Assembly (NCBI GenBank): GCA_021234155.1
Contig: JAJEKV010000040.1
Span: forward strand, 312,001 to 376,000
Direction: 5' to 3'
DNA length: 64,000 nt
Source of the DNA: Isoetes taiwanensis
Taxonomy: Eukaryota; Streptophyta; Lycopodiopsida; Isoetales; Isoetaceae
The notes under the pieces were generated by a model. The model saw only the letters and a list, made by a program, of their open reading frames with translations, made no database searches and was not told where the DNA came from. Below, piece by piece: positions 21,231 through 34,069 of the stretch (within the stretch, counting starts at the first letter, position 1; every line of letters starts with the position of its first letter). Made by a program: the position numbers and the translations under genes.

Positions 21231-24200
21231 AATTATGTATAAGCTATATGTTTTGCATGTATAGTTCCCTTGTTATTCCTTCCCTCCCGTAGCATAACAG
21301 ATCAAAGGAAGAGATGTCAGGCAATTTGCAGGGGTGAAGCAATCAACATCCTCAACACTCTTGGGCAACACGATAGCGACAAAGAGGACTTCGGCGTATG
21401 AGACATCGATGGAGTCGAAGAAACAATATCGGATCTGAGTCGTCCTTTAGGCTGCCAAGACAAAGAGTTCAAGATGAAAGATCTTCTTCAACGGCGCCAC
21501 CTTCAGGCTTTTGAAAAGCGGCATGGAAGATTTCAAGTGATCAACTACACCATCAAGCCACCAGCAATGAGAGGCTTCTAACGAACAAAGTCAACCTCTA
21601 CATCAAAGGGATCCCCGATCAAGGAGACTAAAGTATCGGCGATTTCGGAAGAGCGTTACCTTGCTCCTTCAAGCGGGCAACGAGTGGATGAACTTCTAGC
21701 GAGCTCAAAGCACCTAAGGCCATGGGGCCTAGTAGGTTAAATGTATGGGCCGGTAACATCCATATGGGGATTAGAAGGCATTTCGGATACTCTCCTTTGA
21801 AAGGATCGCCCCAATATTGAGCTAAGCGTCAAGATTGGGAAAGAAATGCATAGGGTAACTATAATTATACGATTGTTAACAAACATCCAATGTATTGAAA
21901 CCACTTGGTGAGATTGATCTCCTCACTAAGAAGGAATCATTACTAGGATAATTGTTGACCATGTATAAATCTAGCAACTCAAAAGAATAATCCAACCCAA
22001 AAGAAAAGAAGTAATCTAGCAAGTCAAAGCCAACTTGTTATGATGACATCAATTCGATTGGTAGGAATATTCCAAGAGTTTAACTAACTAAGAAAGGGGA
22101 ATCTCTAGAATATAAAAGAATAATACATGTAAGGTATATCTAAAATAAAATTATAGTAATCAAATAGTCTTTTTGAGCCAAAGGAATTGTCGTCATGACA
22201 AAACCATGTGGTTTAGAATTGTTCTAACTAAGTAGGTAACCCATAACTATATTGAAATAAATGATAACATAATATGTGCATCCATCTTAGATGGTTATAT
22301 ATGTTAGCTAAGGCTAAAAGTAAAATGTAAAGCTAAGTAAAGCGTATAACCTCTTAAGGGGAGAGATTAGATATGGCGTTGTGTACAAGCGTCATTGAAA
22401 GAATCTTGAGGACCATTTTCTTTTCGAAGAAAGTGGGGGGCTCAATCATTATGATTGAGCGTACTTGCATCAATTGACCCGAAGCGAATAGAAGCGTAAG
22501 ATAGATAGATACCTTAGTGCTCGGGGAGGCCTTCAGCGTGCGAGACCGAGCCACGATAGCTAACTACACCAACGAGGTGGAGCAAAACCATGGGAGCAAT
22601 GCAGCGACCAAGTCATCTCAAACTACTCGGCCTTAGGGCTCAATGGGTGGATCGTTTCTAGCTTTAGGTAAAGGTGTCGCGCATGTATTATAAGGCTGTA
22701 ATGTGTCTTATTGATAAGTTAAATATAGATCCTAATAGCTGGATAGAAATTGCCGTATGTATATGTATCATAGGAAAATAAGTTAAATAACAACAATAAT
22801 GTGAGGTAGCATGTTAATTAATCCTTCGCCAAAGGATGCAATTCCTTCAAGGATAGCTATATGACCTCGGGTCCTTATAAATATAAATAGAAAATAGAAT
22901 TAGGATATACTTAAGTGCATCTTAGGGATATACTTCCAAAGGGTAATGTGGGACCAGGGAAGAGAATAAGAAGCACATCTAATTCTTGTGTATGATAATT
23001 AAAACCTTGTCTATGTACAATAGGTCTAAAATCGAGTTATTGTTTAAATAATCGCTTGATCTAAAAGTCGTTAAATATTGCAAAGCTTAGAGTAAATATA
23101 ATTGTACTATCGGAAGTAATGTATCCGATACTATGATAATGTTAATTCATAAAGATTACCTTAGGGTAATTATGTTAATCACATGCATTAAAGGAGCCGG
23201 TAAAATTGGCTCGGGCATGTCGATTGGTATTTAGATTAGTTTCATGTGTAGTTAAGATTAATCTACGATGCAACCTATGCCACCGGTATGGGTTGCATGC
23301 GTATTTACCGATGATGGGACCACTACGGTGATCTCTAGGGTGGTGTAATGTCAATGTAGGCATGGCGTTTCGCTTGGGACAGTGGAAGGTAGATTAGAAA
23401 GTCTACTACGTCCCTGGAGCAGTAGGCGACCTCGGAAGAAAGGAGGTCATTGAGAGATGCATTGATAGGAAAAGCACCTCTAGCCCCATATATGCTTTGA
23501 TAGGAGGAATCGGCCTTCGCCCACATCTGGGAAGGACCTATCCTCCATGGCTGTTGGCAACTAGGGTGTAGGCATGGCATATAGGCATATAGGCTGTCTG
23601 TCTCCGCGACCATAATGGAAGATTCACCCTCTTCCCACGGAGATTAGCCATGCATCCATGTAGATAGGTGGGGTGGTCACCATATAACCAAAATTTTATT
23701 AATAAGTAATAATAGGTAATTAATAGGCCTGGGCCAATAGAGCTGAGGAGGCAAAGGAGGTCGAACTTCGAAGGCTTTACAACACAAATTTTGTTATAAT
23801 GTGTTGCAAGGGATGAAAAGTACCTTAGAAGTGTAAATTTGGTATGAAATTGATAAACTTTGATAAACTTAAATGTTGTATTAAGTAAGGTTAATAATTA
23901 CCTTAGTGGATTAAGTTATGATGTGATAAGTTAATTGGATAATGAAATAGTACAAGAATGTCTTAAACATTACCTTAGAGTAATTCTAATAATTAAGATA
24001 GTAAGTATGTAATTATTATAGATATTATAAAATTAATCACGGGATTTTAAAGGTCTGAAGACTTGCAACACAAATTTTGTTGGAATGTGTTGCAAGGAAT
24101 GAAAAAGTACCTTAAGTAATAATTGTATATGATAAATTGTGATAAACTAAATGTTGAATTGTGATAAACTAAATGTTGAATTGTGGAGACTAATAAGTAC

Positions 24201-24408
24201 CTTGTTTAATAGAAGTTCAATTGACAAGTTAGTTGATATAATGTAAGGGCGTAATAATGATTTAAAAATATTACCTTAAAGGTAATCTTAATAAATATGT
24301 AAGTATTATGGTAGTATATCATTATGCATCGGGTTGATGGCGAGGCTAGGAAGATTCCAAGGTGGGGAGACCACGATGTGCGGACGACATCATTTCAAGG
24401 TGGGAGAA
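21231..24408. other. AT-rich 3' non-coding region of the retroelement
   Basis: No gene seen. A motif TACCTTA (in forms such as ATTACCTTAGAGTAAT) recurs at about 23,157, 23,822, 23,911, 23,972, 24,110, 24,200 and 24,278. A segment with CAACACAAATTTTGTT and TGTGTTGCAAG appears twice (23,780-23,880 and 24,065-24,160), and each copy can fold TTGCAACACA against TGTGTTGCAA. The end (24,390-24,408, CATTTCAAGGTGGGAGAA) is a polypurine tract directly before the next LTR. Confidence 0.5.
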
Positions 24409-26135
24409 TGTGGCGTTCCGGACACGATTATAACGGTCCCGGGGCGTATCTTTCTTCCCTAAATCCATGTTATTACCGCCACCCACGACAGCGATATCGC
24501 CCGGCGATGTAGCGCCAGTGGGTAGCCCGCAGGGGCAACTTGCAAGGAGTGTGCATTTATTAATGTGCACATTTAACCATGTGCACATTCACTTAGGGGT
24601 GCACATTTTCCCCATGTGGCCACTTTATGCCAAGTGGGCCATACCCATAGGTGCAATTAATGTGCACATTTTCCAATGTGCACATTCATTAATGTGCACA
24701 CATTTCCATGTGAGCACAATTGGGTGCACACATTTCCATGTGGGCACATTTGCCACCTAGCCCTTAAAGGCAAGTGGGCCCATTTCCAATTATCCCACAT
24801 GCCTAAAGGGGATCATTGGAAACCCTAGCCAACCCTTGTCTATTTAAGTAGGAGAACCCTAACTTGCCCATTTTTCGTTTCTAGGGTTTTAGAGCTCTGT
24901 TTTGACTGCCCCCAAGGGTCAAAACCGCCTCCCGAACTTCTGCCCGAGAGAATTGCATCATTAGTTTTCCTTGATTCGGAGCATCTCGGCCGGGGATGGT
25001 CGAGGGCTTCAGTCGGGGAGGAGGAACTCAGGATCAGGTATTTAGGCAATTTAATAGTCTAAACCCCATTTCAGCCATCGAATCGGTGGGGTTTAGCCTC
25101 TTAAATTGCCCATAGCAGCCCCTCTAGATCTCTAGATAGTGATTCTAACTAAAGAACCTAACTCTATGATGTAGATTAGATCTAGTTCTTTAGTTCTCTC
25201 AGGAAGTATATGGATGATGTATCTCTATGAACTCCTTGTATTGGGAAGGGGGTAGAGACCTAAAGCTTGGTAGTAGAAGCTCCTAGATTAGCCTCTCTAG
25301 CACACTATAGATTCGGCTTTGTGCACAAGAACCCCACGGTTGTGGGTGAAGGGGCGGACCGGCTTATAAGGAGGTTAGGTGTTCCGACTCTTGAGCGATC
25401 CCTGGGCGTGTAAAGTCTCCAGGGGATCATTGTGACTAGGTCTAATGGCTTGCCACTAAGTGCGGGCAAGGCATGGGCTCGATTGCAGGTGGAGTGGGGT
25501 TCACTTTCCGATGGGGTTCCCGGTCCGAATAAAGGCGGTGGCCCTCTAGTCACCTTGAGTCGGCATGTAGATCACGGAGGGAGTGATCCTACCTGCCCCA
25601 TCGGGGCTGGGGAGATGTAACCCAAGATGTAGCCCCTTGGCTATGCTATGTAACTCTGATCGGAGTCCCAACACTTTTCAGCCTACTCGCAAAGTGTGCC
25701 TGGGGAGGGGCGGATGGAGTGGACAACCCAATGCCATGTTCTTATGCCACCCAAATCCATTGTCATGATTAAATGCGCAATGAACTACGGAGACCCAAGC
25801 TTGTCGGTCCATCCCCAGTATGCGAGCCTTGGGTAGGATTCCTTATGTGATGTCGATCTTTGTCTATGCGGGATATGTGGAGGACCATCCTTCGTGATGG
25901 TCATATGATGTTGATGTATGTACCTCTTACGACATGTATGTTTTACGCCTCGCGGCTAGGTAGGCCACGAGGGAGGCGGGGAAAATGACCCTTCATTCTT
26001 CCCACATTGAATTTGGAACTCTTCAAGGTTTGCGTTGATACGTGGAAGCCCCCGTATCGATGGTATGGAGCCGGTATGGGGGATGAACTCTGTTTGTACC
26101 GGTCGCGGCACCGTATATGAGTAGGGGACGTCACA
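24409..26135 (+). mobile_element. LTR, copy 2 (complete, 1727 bp)
   Basis: It begins TGTGGCGTTCC and ends GGGGACGTCACA, an imperfect terminal inverted repeat with TG..CA borders. A polypurine tract lies immediately before it. It contains the U3 GTGCAC array (24,550-24,752), a TATA-like box at 24,838, and the same downstream blocks as copy 1. It continues beyond the point where copy 1 breaks. Confidence 0.85.
24550..24752. promoter_or_regulatory. U3 array of GTGCAC palindromes (copy 2)
   Basis: Same arrangement as in copy 1, with ATGTGCACAT elements at about 24,563, 24,578, 24,599, 24,660, 24,675 and 24,692 and derived forms to 24,750. Retention in both copies despite indels elsewhere supports function or copy-number constraint in the LTR. 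Confidence 0.6.
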
Positions 26136-26158
26136 ACATTATCCTAAGGGGGGAGAAT
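26136..26158 (+). other. Polypurine tract between two LTRs
   Basis: CCTAAGGGGGGAGAA lies directly before a new LTR start (TGTGACGTTCC at 26,159) and only 23 bp after the end of LTR copy 2. Almost the entire internal region between these LTRs is absent. The junction text GGGGACGTCACAACATT overlaps the GAGGACAACATT pre-LTR motif, which suggests a microhomology join. Confidence 0.65.
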
Positions 26159-26533
26159 GTGACGTTCCCCAGAAATATATGCCATAAATTGGGCCACGTC
26201 ATTGTACAAGTCTACTTGAGAAGCCTTGTACACCATTGAGGGTGGTAAAGGGAGCATGGCTAAGTTATTCACATAACTTAGCCAACCTTAGGCTTAGGGC
26301 CATTTCCACATGGCCTTACCCTATTGGGCATCCGCCACATGGAGATATAACATTGGAGCCACGTGGCAATGACATGGAACCCTAACCTATAAGTACCCTA
26401 ACCCTAACCCTAAGCCACTTTTCGGCTCCATCTGCCTTGAGACATGTTTTTCGCTCAAAACTCCATTTCGAACATCGTTCGTTGCGGTGTAGCTCAGATT
26501 GACAGTCCCAAGGAGTGCGGTAATTAGAAGGAG
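26159..26533 (+). mobile_element. LTR, copy 3, left part (split by the giant transposon)
   Basis: It starts TGTGACGTTCC behind a polypurine tract. It contains a TATA-like CCTATAAGTACC (26,387). It ends at a GAAGGAG motif (26,527-26,533), beyond which the terminal inverted repeat of the 30.85-kb element begins. The continuation of the LTR is at 57,391-58,561. The rejoined length, about 1.55 kb, fits an LTR of this family. Confidence 0.7.
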
Positions 26534-26563
26534 AACAAAGTTTAAAATGAAACGCACTTATTT
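26534..26563 (+). repeat. Left terminal inverted repeat of the giant transposon
   Basis: Thirty bases pair with 57,354-57,383 with one mismatch (position 6, A against G). Beyond base 30 the two arms share rearranged pieces: AAACGCACTT and AAAGATTCCT occur in both but in different order and orientation. Confidence 0.75.
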
Positions 26564-27549
26564 GCTGCAAACGCACTTCAAAAGGAATCTTTGAAAGATT
26601 CCTAAAATTCCTTAAAAAGTCCATTTTAAGATTTTTTTGTGACAGGTGTGACAATTTAAGTAATTGAGGTACCATTTTTGAGGGGTTGATTGAACATAAC
26701 TTTCATGCAAAATTTTTAAATAGCAATTTTCATCCTCCTAAACTAGAACAAAAAATAGTTACTTTTTTTATAAAGTGTAGCAAAAAGGGGCAATAAAAAA
26801 AAAAATAGCAAAGGGTAGTAGAGTGACAAAGAAGTGATATATTCAAGGTTGTGAAAATTGTACAAAATTATGAACAAAATTGTCAAAATATAGGACATTT
26901 TGACAAACACTCATCACTCGCACTTTTCGTTTTCTTTACATGTTCGGAGTCATCGGACAAACTTACATTTTGCGACAAGATCGGGATGCATCTCATCCTC
27001 CGACTCATTTAATCCCACGATCACTTGAGCCTTCATCCCTCGACTTCACTCTCGAAAGACTTGGATGTACTCGAGCGATCTTCTTCCTCCTTTGTCTACA
27101 AGTGAGTCTTCATCATCATCTTTTTGCCACCTTTCTAGGTTGTTTGTCTAATCCACATGCGACCTTATTAAAGTTTGAGTGACCATACGTAACTTATTAG
27201 CGTGATCGGAACAAAGTCATATGCAAGAACCTTTACCCGGCTAGATCTATGGCGGTGCTTGCTTTGGACTTTGCTCTCTTTCCCACTCTGTTTTACCATC
27301 TCAAAAGTATAACTCCCACTGAAAGCATTGGCGACATTATTTTCTCATCGATTGCACTTTTAGTTGAGTGGGAATTCCATCCTCTCTTGTTACTTCCGGT
27401 ACTTTAGCTAGCGAGAATGGCTTCCCGATTCATCATTATCACCGGTTTGGGACAGCTATGAGCATTCTTTCTGAATCTCTAAAAGGCGAACCCGGATACT
27501 CGAGCAACTTTGTTGTGCGATGCGTCACCACAAGGCACCAAAATTAAAA
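26564..27549. other. Left arm of the transposon, no supported gene
   Basis: A/T homopolymer-rich text to about 26,930. An open frame then runs at 26,940-27,182 (80 codons, MFGVIGQTYILRQDRD...) without family resemblance, followed by text with many stops. Confidence 0.45.
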
Positions 27550-27960
27550 CACTACATGGTTTTTCCATGGTTATGACTAGAAAACTATTGTACAAAACCA
27601 ATGCGTGTTTGTGGGTTAATTTCATTAAAACCATATCGGCTAAATAATAGGTTCTCTTGTAAGGTTTGTTAAGGTGGTATTACGGCATGATAATTTCAAA
27701 TGGCTTCTTTGTGGAGTTTATCAAAGTGGTATTGCATGTTGGTAAAAAGATGTAGTATAATATAGTATTTTAAAGGTATGGTTTGTCCATGTGGTATAAC
27801 ATAATGGTTCTGGATATGGTTTAATATAGTGCTCTGTTCATGTGGTTTTATAATGTGGTTGATTATTGTGGTAAACTAGCATGGTTAAATCATGGTAAAC
27901 GCACATGATTTGCAATATGTTTGTATTAAATGTGCATGGTTTTATTATGCATTAGCTTCA
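27550..27960. repeat. Subterminal array of GTGGT/ATGGTTT motifs
   Basis: About 15 short copies of ATGGTTT, GTGGTAT and GTGGTTT lie on the plus strand within 410 bp. The complementary motif (AAACCAC, AACCACCAT) is similarly dense at 40,620-41,335. Dense short motifs near transposon ends often bind the transposase. Confidence 0.5.
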
Positions 27961-27979
27961 TTGTTATTAGTTATAAACC

Positions 27980-28570
27980 AATAATGCCTTCGATTCGCGT
28001 AGCGAATCGCCATTCTTGCACGAGACGAGCATGCATGCATTGCATGCGTCGCATGCATGCATCGCATGCATTTCTAGGCCGTTCATCAGGTTGGGGGATC
28101 GCTACTTATTGCAGAGTTCTTCATCGATGTTTCATCGGCGCTTTCTCATCTCTCAGCAGTATCCATGGCTTCTATTCTTTGATCTCATGCGGAGGAGGGG
28201 CTTCTTCTTGCATGAGCTACGCTTTCTTGGCCTTTCCTATCCTTTCTAACCTCTTCTATCTTTGCCCTTTTGTCCAGCCTAGGACAATCTTCAACCTTTT
28301 CTCCTTGGATCTAATATTTGAAGTTCTCTGGTATCGGGATGTTGTTGTGTTCATGCGAAGTCGAGTGCAAGAATGCCTTGGATGAGCTTAATCGCCATTC
28401 TTGCGACGCGAGCATGCATGCATTGCATCGTCGCATGCATGCATCGCGATGCATTTCTAGGCCGTTCATCGGGTTGGGGATCGCTACTTATTGCGAGTTC
28501 TTCATCGATGTTTCATGGCTTTCTCATCTCGCCAGTATCCATGGCTCCCACCCTGGGGTGGAGTTCCCCT
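27980..28570. repeat. Direct duplication with GCATGCATGC runs
   Basis: A block with AATCGCCATTCTTGC, then alternating purine-pyrimidine GCATGCATGCATTGCATGC, then TTTCTAGGCCGTTCATC and TCGCTACTTATTGC occurs at about 28,000-28,180 and again at 28,390-28,550. An inverted relative of the GCATGC core lies at 37,885-37,935. The open frames here (MHALHASHAC-type Met/His/Cys peptides) are artefacts of the repeat. Confidence 0.65.
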
Positions 28571-29253
28571 CTCTGCTTATTTATATGTTCTATTTGTTAT
28601 AATTGAATGGCGTGAAAGCGCTTTATGCGCCGAGGTGTAAATGTTGTTTTTGTCCCGTGCACGCTGCTATATGATTGGGGCTGAGGTTTTTCTATTGGTT
28701 TTGTTGTTGGTGACTTTGCGAGGTGGGGTGATGCTCGACTGGTTTGGAGACGGGTCTTTTGGGCGTTTAGCTCCCACGTTTGTCCAATGACTTAGTCGAG
28801 ATTTTAAGGCATTTTTCCTCAAACCAGGGTGAAAAACCGGTTTTTATCCCGGATTCTCGGCGGCTGGATTCTAACCAAACATCTTATAGGCATACAATTA
28901 GATTTCAGTCTATTTTGGAAAGTGGTCCCTATGTTTTTCATTTTTAGGTAGCCGCGATGTGAGCTACCCACCCCATGAGTCATCAGAAAACCGGCAGGAT
29001 TTGTAATGAAAAGCCTATCGATGTTGTTGTGTTCATGCGGATGGAGCGTCAAGAATGATAACCAATGAAACCAATAAGGTTGTTGTTTGGAGCATTTCAT
29101 GACGACTGTAGATTAAAAACCTAGATGCTTGATTTCCTTGTATATATCAATATTTATTTGTTTTTGAAGCATTTCAAAATGGCCCATTAAAACACATCAA
29201 GGATGTTAGCGGGGCCCACGGCTATGTCACGTTCCAATAGCAACAAAAATAGC

Positions 29254-29310
29254 GAGTAAGGGGATTTGAACCCTCCCATTTCCAAAACTCAACCAATGTG
29301 CCCACCATTT
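29254..29310 (-). ncRNA. tRNA-derived relic in duplication unit 1
   Basis: The minus strand carries a box B-like GGTTCAAATCC (29,262-29,272) and a box A-like TTGGTTGAG about 20 bp upstream. The same structure recurs at 30,595 in the second unit. Confidence 0.5.
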
Positions 29311-29846
29311 TGAGAATACAGGCGGGCAGGATAAAATAACAAAACATAGAGTACATTAATACAAGAAATCTTAACCTCAAAGCAAGTACGTTAAGGATAA
29401 AGTATTCACACTTTCGAGTTGCACATATTAATACGGTTTAAATTGGGCCTTTTTAGTTCCCTCCGGTGATGCAACAAGGCCTTGAAAAATAAACCCTTTC
29501 ATCGATATGATATGAATAATAGATACCGGTCGATGCGTGCCACGAAAATTACATCTACATCGGAATCGATATGCATACCCAACAATAGCATGGTCCACTA
29601 GCCATCTAAAGTGAGAAACTTAAAACTGTCCAAGGAAGCTACAAAAGCATGGTATAGAAAATAAGATTGGATGTTTACGCATTTTATATTGGAAGAGCGG
29701 TTTGTCGGGGCACTTTGGCTCATTACGGTTTTCCCTGGAAAAATTTTAGGGAAGTTTTAATCCGGGCTTGTAATCCGCTATCTTGGCAATGAAAATATTA
29801 GTCCCATATGGGCCAAATTGGTCTCGGAGTGGACGATAAAAAGTTC

Positions 29847-29872
29847 TTCCTTCCTTCCTTCCTTCCTTCCCC
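29847..29872. repeat. (CCTT)n microsatellite
   Basis: About six tetranucleotide units. A shorter one is at 42,990-43,009. Confidence 0.9.
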
Positions 29873-30594
29873 TTAAAATTGTTATTTATATGTTCATATT
29901 TGTTATAATTGTTAGCTCAAAGATTTAAAAAAGCTTTTATAAGGTGTAAATGTTGTTTTTGGATGTCGGCAAGGAGGACCCAAGCTTTTCAAAATTTTTT
30001 CTCTATTGGTTTTCTCATTTGGTGATAAAGCGGTTAGGGTGATGAATGTATCGACTCCAAATTCTCTAAACAAGAATGCGTACTTTTTTGAGCGTTTAGC
30101 GACACTGGTTGTCATCCCCTTCCGAGATTTTTATCGCTAGGGTTTTCCCATGTAAAATGCTATTCCAAAGAGTTTAATCTAATTTTTTTAATCCCGATAA
30201 AAAAGTATTACGGATCAGCCAACATCTATAGTGATCAATTTTATTTGGGGTCCGGTGTTATACTTTTGGATATTCCCTATGTTTTTCATTTTTTAGGTGG
30301 AATGCGATTTTGACTACCCACCCTATACCATCTCTTGCATCTGAGATGAATGAAAAGCCAAGTCGATGTTGTTGTGTTCATAGACGAAGTAGTGCAAGAA
30401 TGATAACCAATGAAAACCAATAAGGTTTGCATTGTTTGGAGCATTTCATGTTCGTAGATTAAAATCATTAAAGGATTGTGGATGGTTTCTTGTATATATC
30501 AATATTTATTTGTTTTTTGAAGCATTTCAAGTTAGTAGATAAAACCATTAAGGATGGTAGATGACGGCTATGTCACCGCCAATAGCAACAAAAA

Positions 30595-30655
30595 TAGCGA
30601 GCAAGGGGATTTGAACCCCAACCATTTCCAAAACTCATAACCAATGATAAGTTTA
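30595..30655 (-). ncRNA. tRNA-derived relic in duplication unit 2
   Basis: The minus strand carries GGTTCAAATCC (30,606-30,616) with TGGTTATGAGTTTTGG upstream. It is a copy of the relic at 29,254; no tRNA acceptor stem closes. Confidence 0.5.
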
Positions 30656-31600
30656 TTTTGAGAAGTACATACAAAGCGGATAAAATAGCAAACATAGAGT
30701 ACAATTATGAGGACACAAAGTACTAACCTTGCAAGTACTTAAATAAAGTATTGACCTTGCACTTGTATTCTAATATGGGACACATATTAACCTGTGTTTA
30801 AATTGAACCACTTTTAGTTCCCCTCGGTGATGCAACAAGGCCTTGAAAATAAACCTACTTTCATCGATATGGATATCAATAATAGAAGTTTTGGTGATAG
30901 AAAGGGCAAAAAAAATTACATCTACCTTGGAACGGATCACGATATGCATACCCAACAATAGCATGGTCCACTAGCCATCTAAAGTGAGAAACTCTAAACT
31001 ACTCAAGGAAGCTACAAAAGCATGGTATAGAAAATAAGAGATCTAGAGGCAAATTATTCAAAGCTTGGAAGAGCACCCTCCAGGTAAAATCATCTTTGGC
31101 TCATTAGCAATCGAATCACAAATGTGGAAAATTTTAGGGAAAGACATACGCTTCTTGCCATGCATATTGGCAATGAAAATAGCATAACATATCAGCAAAA
31201 AAAGCCGAGGAAAATGGTTAAAAAGCAAGTTCTTGTTCCCCAACTCTAAGGGGCTACATGGAGTATGGCAATACGCGATCTGAGGTCTTCTCAAAGATTT
31301 AAAAATCTATTATAAGCATATTGGATGTCCTAAGGAGGACTCCAAGCTCAAATTGAAACCATATGACATCTCTCATGAGAACACTAAAGCATTAAAATGT
31401 AATCATTTGAAGAATGGTGTATTTCCAAATTATGATAAACAAGAATGCCTACTTTCATGAATAGCACATAGGATCCTAATTCGGAATTTCCTATTTAAAC
31501 AATAGCCCGGCTATCAGGTGTAAAATGCTATTCCAAAGAGTTTAATCTAATTTCTTACCATTAAAATGACTCGGATCAAATATAAGGATAGATTGGTGAT

Positions 31601-34069
31601 CAAGACCTCCACCGTGGAAAATCCAAAGGCGTTTCTTATCATTTGAAAATTTTGGAATGTTAAGATTTTGAACTCCCTCTTGCCATCTCTTGCATCTTGA
31701 ATGAGAAAACAAGTCAATAAGAAATACATTTTTATATAGAATTGAAAAACGGTTTGCAAGATATAACAAAGCGGGACTACCCTCGTAATATTGAACACAT
31801 TTGCATCGATTACCTTCAAAGCATCTTGTGTTGCGGTTGCATTTATAGAAACATCAGATTAAGCAATCTGACATTTTCATCTTTCATTATGCGTCCACAA
31901 AATGGTTAAACAAATTGCCGGATGCACAAAGATTACCAACAATGGATGTCCACGGCACTCCTTGAATAATGAAGATGTTACTCTAACCAAGCATGCACAA
32001 ACTATCAAAGATGACCCTGACGACGCGTCTACCTAGCGGCGACCTATAATCACCGTGCATATCGAGGAAAAGAATTAAAGCAATGCCTTATTTTTTAAGT
32101 ATGTAACCATCCACAATCCATATGCATTTGCTCGGGAACATCAAAGCATATATGCCACAAAGAATATCGATTCTAACATACAAAACCTGAAACTTTTCGC
32201 TCCTTTTATCCGTGAATCATTTGCCTTGGTCCATATTCGATTTCCCCAACTTCCATGGCTTAGATATCAAGTGTTCTTGAAATATCATAAAGCCACATTA
32301 GCTCTGCATCAGACTAAGAACTCTGTTTTAACTTCTATGGTTTTTAAGAACCATCAAGTTTGAGCAAAAATCTGGACAAAAAATGCAACGAAAAGATTAC
32401 CAGTAGCGTATCAGACCCTAGTAGATTGCCCAAATGATAGGGTTCTTCGGTGAGATTTGTGTACATCCAGGCACATTCATTCCTTTGCGGATTTAGCAAT
32501 GCATTCCTTTGCGATTTCGCAATGCGAGAGGATCGTCCTTAACGGTTTCACCAAAGCGGTTCCATCATCTTCCATGCGAGCTTTGCCTATTCCCGCGGTG
32601 CGCTTACGGCTTTATAGCGGTCAGAGCTCCCCAAAGCAGATCCGGCCATTTTTTGCCTTATGTGAAAATAGAATATCGAAATACCGAAACCCTAACCCTA
32701 TTCGTCTATATTAGAATTAGAATTAGAATAGATTTACATAAATTTTTAAATTTGAAGCCCAATGATGTCATAATGTCAAAATATTCGGTATAAATTGGGC
32801 TCAAGAGGTTTATGGGCCAGAGGTTTAGAGCGGGTTCACATGCAACAGTGGTCGGAGAGGGGCCCTGTTAAACCCTTTGCAAATTGGTGATGGTCGGCAA
32901 TGGTGGGCATAAAAGGGCATGGCATTTTACATGACGGTGAAGGCCGCAATGGTGCATGTGAATCTAGCCTTATGGCGGTGGTTTCCTTAATTAACCATAT
33001 GCCCTTGCAAGTTATTTTGAATCTGATTGTTCTCAACCGTTGGATCTGATGATGGTTATATCACATAATCACTCGAATGTTGGGTAGATTCTAAGCCTCC
33101 ACAAATCCTACAAGCCTATTTTCATATCTATCTCCAGAGACATGTAAAGGTTTGCCATACTAGCAGACAGGCCCGTTGCCTTTTGAGCAAGGCATCGCGG
33201 CCAAAACATATCACGCACTCATAAAATAGGGTTTCTAAGCCATAATTCGATTTTTAATGACCTAGAAATTTCAAAGGTCTTATGTTTAGCACTATTTATT
33301 TTTGTTGCCACCATTGCAACATCTAGCATCAAATATTTAATCAAATCTCGTATTTCCCAACATAGGAAGTATTTTTTCTTAAAATAAACGTTTAGACCAT
33401 ATATAGGGTGTGAACCCTTAATAACTTTTATTTGTTATGCCATGTAGCTTCTCATTTAGATTTCTCATACTTCAAAATGTTATAGCATTTCAAATATGTC
33501 TATAACAGTGATGATATTTCTCAAGCCATTCTAAGGTAAAGACCTGTATAGAATATCCCTTGTATTTACTAAGAGCATTTGTTGAACGCCTGCAAGAGAT
33601 TAAGTATACAAGTACAACTCTAGTAGGTAATTCCATATAGGGCAAGAGGTCCATAGAATTAAAGATCCACAACCATTAGAACTTTTTGCATCAGAAATTG
33701 TTATTCACACGAACATTTTCTAGGGCAATATGCCACTTCAAACATCATGGATTTCAATGTTATCATCTCAAAAAATAATAGCTATCAAACATTAGATCTC
33801 CTCCTCCTAAATCATTAGTGCCAGCATCAGGGTTGCACAATTCTTGTAGGCCATGGCGTTCACAGTTTTGAAGCATGGCTATGCAAGGCAAAGCCATATC
33901 CAACAAAGTCGATCAGCATTTAAGTGTCATCGGCTCTGTAAAGGGACATTTGCCCTTATATTTAGCAGTTTGAATCTACTAACTTGTTCTAAGCTCAAAT
34001 CTGCAATACTCGCTAGGGATGGAAATAATCAAATTTATTTCCCTTAAAATCTTAATCAGTCTTGGTCAG
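31601..34069. other. No supported gene
   Basis: Open frames (minus 31,542-31,819, plus 32,457-32,793) have no family resemblance. 32,690-32,760 has short GAATTA reiterations. I see no conserved structure. Confidence 0.45.

Larger units (their letters stand above)
28920..31600. repeat. Tandem duplication, unit about 1.35 kb
   Basis: Matching anchors are TTTTTCATTTTTTAGGT (28,937 and 30,285), GTCGATGTTGTTGTGTTCAT (29,018/30,361), TATATATCAATATTTATTTG (29,141/30,492), the tRNA-like relic, GATGCAACAAGGCCTTGAAA (29,468/30,827), and AATGCTATTCCAAAGAGTTT (30,157/31,528). Offsets are 1335-1371 bp. No gene is supported within either copy. Confidence 0.8.

Noticed and set aside
26390-26412. Telomeric repeat (CCCTAA)n
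   Set aside because: Only about three imperfect units inside an LTR, and plant telomeres use CCCTAAA. It is chance or LTR text.
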